A stretch of 7,790 nt of DNA, taken from positions 1 to 7,790 of the forward strand of contig CBDVAK010000155.1 of assembly GCA_965371945.1 (NCBI GenBank). The letters run 5' to 3'. This DNA comes from CBDVAK01 sp965371945. GTDB taxonomy: Bacteria > Pseudomonadota > Gammaproteobacteria > Competibacterales > JAHEDQ01. Made by a program: the position numbers and the translations under genes. Under the pieces are notes generated by a model that made no database searches, was not told the DNA's origin, and worked only from the letters and a program-made list of their open reading frames with translations. Positions 6,878 through 7,790 of the stretch are shown piece by piece; the stretch's first letter is position 1, and the number at the start of each line of letters is the position of its first letter.

Positions 6878-6880
6878 AAT
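6851..6880 (+). promoter_or_regulatory. Predicted sigma70 promoter of rpoH, overlapped by CIRCE
   Basis: TTAGCA (6851-6856, 4 of 6 consensus bases) and TAAAAT (6875-6880, 5 of 6) are 18 bases apart. The -35 lies inside the left CIRCE arm and the -10 begins inside the right arm, so HrcA bound here would block polymerase. Transcription would begin near 6887, leaving a leader of about 27 bases with the AAGGGGA ribosome site (6896-6902, 11 bases before the ATG). The -10 is good and the -35 is weak; the position over the operator strengthens the case. Confidence 0.55.
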
Positions 6881-6913
6881 AGCGATCATGCCAACAAGGG
6901 GAATACAACCAAG

Positions 6914-7780
6914 ATGCCGAATGCGTTAGTCACCGCTGCCCGACATTTGCCGTCACCAGTTGACAGCCTGGATGCTTATATCCGCGCCGTCAACGCGATT
7001 CCAGTGCTCAGCGCCAGCGAGGAAAAGCAGCTTGCCGTGGCGTTGCGAGGCCGTGGCGATCTGGAGGCCGCGCGCCAACTGGTTCTTTCGCACCTGCGTT
7101 TCGTCGTTCACGTCGCCCGAGGCTACCGCGGCTACGGGCTGCCCCTGGGCGACCTGATCCAGGAAGGCAACGTGGGACTGATGAAGGCTGTCAAGCGCTT
7201 CGACCCGGACCAGCAGGTGCGACTGGTGTCGTTCGCGGTACATTGGATACGCGCGGAGATCCATGAATTCGTGCTGCGCAACTGGAGAATCGTCAAGATC
7301 GCCACCACCAAGGCGCAGCGCAAGCTGTTTTTCAACCTGCGCAGCAGCAAGAAGCGGCTGGGATGGTTGAACCGGGAAGAGGTGGAGTCGGTTGCCAGCG
7401 ACCTTGGCGTCAAACCGCAGACAGTACTGGAGATGGAGGTTCGGCTGGCTGGCCAGGACGTCGCATTCGACCCGCTGCCCGGTCGCGAGGACGCTGAAGA
7501 AGCGCCCGTGGCACCCGCCGCCTATCTGCGTGACGATACCCAGCTCGACCCGGCGGAAGCAATCGAACTGCAGGACTGGAACGAGTCCACCCACAATCGT
7601 CTCCACCAGGCGCTGCGGGAGCTGGACCCGCGCAGCCGCGATATTGTCAGCCGCCGCTGGCTTGGTGATGACAAGTCCACACTGCAACAACTGGCATCCG
7701 AGTACAGCGTATCTGCCGAGCGAATTCGGCAGATCGAGAACAATGCCATGAAGAAGATCCGCGGCAGCCTGGAAGCTTAA
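6914..7780 (+). CDS. rpoH: Heat-shock RNA polymerase sigma factor (sigma32)
   Basis: RpoH directs RNA polymerase to heat-shock promoters for chaperone and protease genes. The 288-residue protein matches the E. coli protein (284) throughout. Region 2.1 contains GDLEAARQLVLSHLRF (48-63), region 2.2 DLIQEGNVGLMKAVKRFDP (80-98), and regions 2.3-2.4 VRLVSFAVHWIRAEIHEF (102-119). The diagnostic RpoH box QRKLFFNLR is at 135-143. Region 4 carries the helix-turn-helix STLQQLASEYSVSAERIRQIE (from 255). Positions equal to E. coli L47, A50, K51 and I54, known to affect chaperone- and FtsH-dependent turnover, are L50, A53, R54 and V57 here. The conservative changes suggest that protein-level control is kept. 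The ATG at 6914 is preceded by AAGGGGA and gives the usual N-terminus. The CIRCE operator upstream suggests added transcriptional control by HrcA. The gene ends ten bases before the window edge, so its terminator is not visible. Confidence 0.98.
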   Translation: MPNALVTAARHLPSPVDSLDAYIRAVNAIPVLSASEEKQLAVALRGRGDLEAARQLVLSHLRFVVHVARGYRGYGLPLGDLIQEGNVGLMKAVKRFDPDQQVRLVSFAVHWIRAEIHEFVLRNWRIVKIATTKAQRKLFFNLRSSKKRLGWLNREEVESVASDLGVKPQTVLEMEVRLAGQDVAFDPLPGREDAEEAPVAPAAYLRDDTQLDPAEAIELQDWNESTHNRLHQALRELDPRSRDIVSRRWLGDDKSTLQQLASEYSVSAERIRQIENNAMKKIRGSLEA

Positions 7781-7790
7781 GGCGATTTCT

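Noticed and set aside
6888..6929. A 13-codon open frame overlapping the rpoH start, a possible leader peptide
   Set aside because: Its ATG lies at about the predicted transcript start with no ribosome site before it. Nothing beyond chance supports translation.

Overview
The window looks like a housekeeping stretch of a moderately GC-rich gammaproteobacterial chromosome. The best clue is the gene set and order: rsmD runs divergently from ftsY-ftsE-ftsX-rpoH, an arrangement familiar from Escherichia coli and relatives. A coaD-ferredoxin pair follows rsmD. The ferredoxin closely resembles the 2[4Fe-4S] ferredoxin of the purple sulphur bacterium Allochromatium vinosum, so a Chromatiales-like or sulphur-oxidising relative is a reasonable but unproven guess. 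No transposase, phage gene, tRNA, rRNA or CRISPR array was seen.

Layout. Positions 5-2266 (+) encode a membrane-anchored GGDEF-EAL protein for cyclic-di-GMP turnover. It converges on a minus-strand group, rsmD (3883-3308), coaD (3190-2702) and a ferredoxin gene (2650-2357). The junction between the two convergent ends is one large imperfect palindrome, about 2236-2410, that also supplies the last codons of both genes. A 211-base divergent region (3884-4094) separates rsmD from the plus-strand group ftsY (4095-5207), ftsE (5213-5863) and ftsX (5860-6813). These are tightly spaced or overlapping and probably co-transcribed. A 100-base gap then leads to rpoH (6914-7780).

How the genes work together. 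FtsY is the signal recognition particle receptor. FtsE and FtsX form the divisome complex that controls septal peptidoglycan hydrolysis. RpoH is the heat-shock sigma factor. RsmD methylates 16S rRNA and CoaD makes dephospho-CoA. These are core functions and no novel multi-gene system is evident.

Two non-coding signals stand out. First, a perfect match to the CIRCE operator (TTAGCACTC-N9-GAGTGCTAA) lies at 6851-6877, directly before rpoH, and overlaps a plausible sigma70 promoter. This suggests that the HrcA repressor controls transcription of the heat-shock sigma factor, linking two heat-shock circuits. Second, the palindrome at 2236-2410 looks like a degenerate miniature transposable element or relic of insertion-sequence ends that has become the 3' end of two genes.
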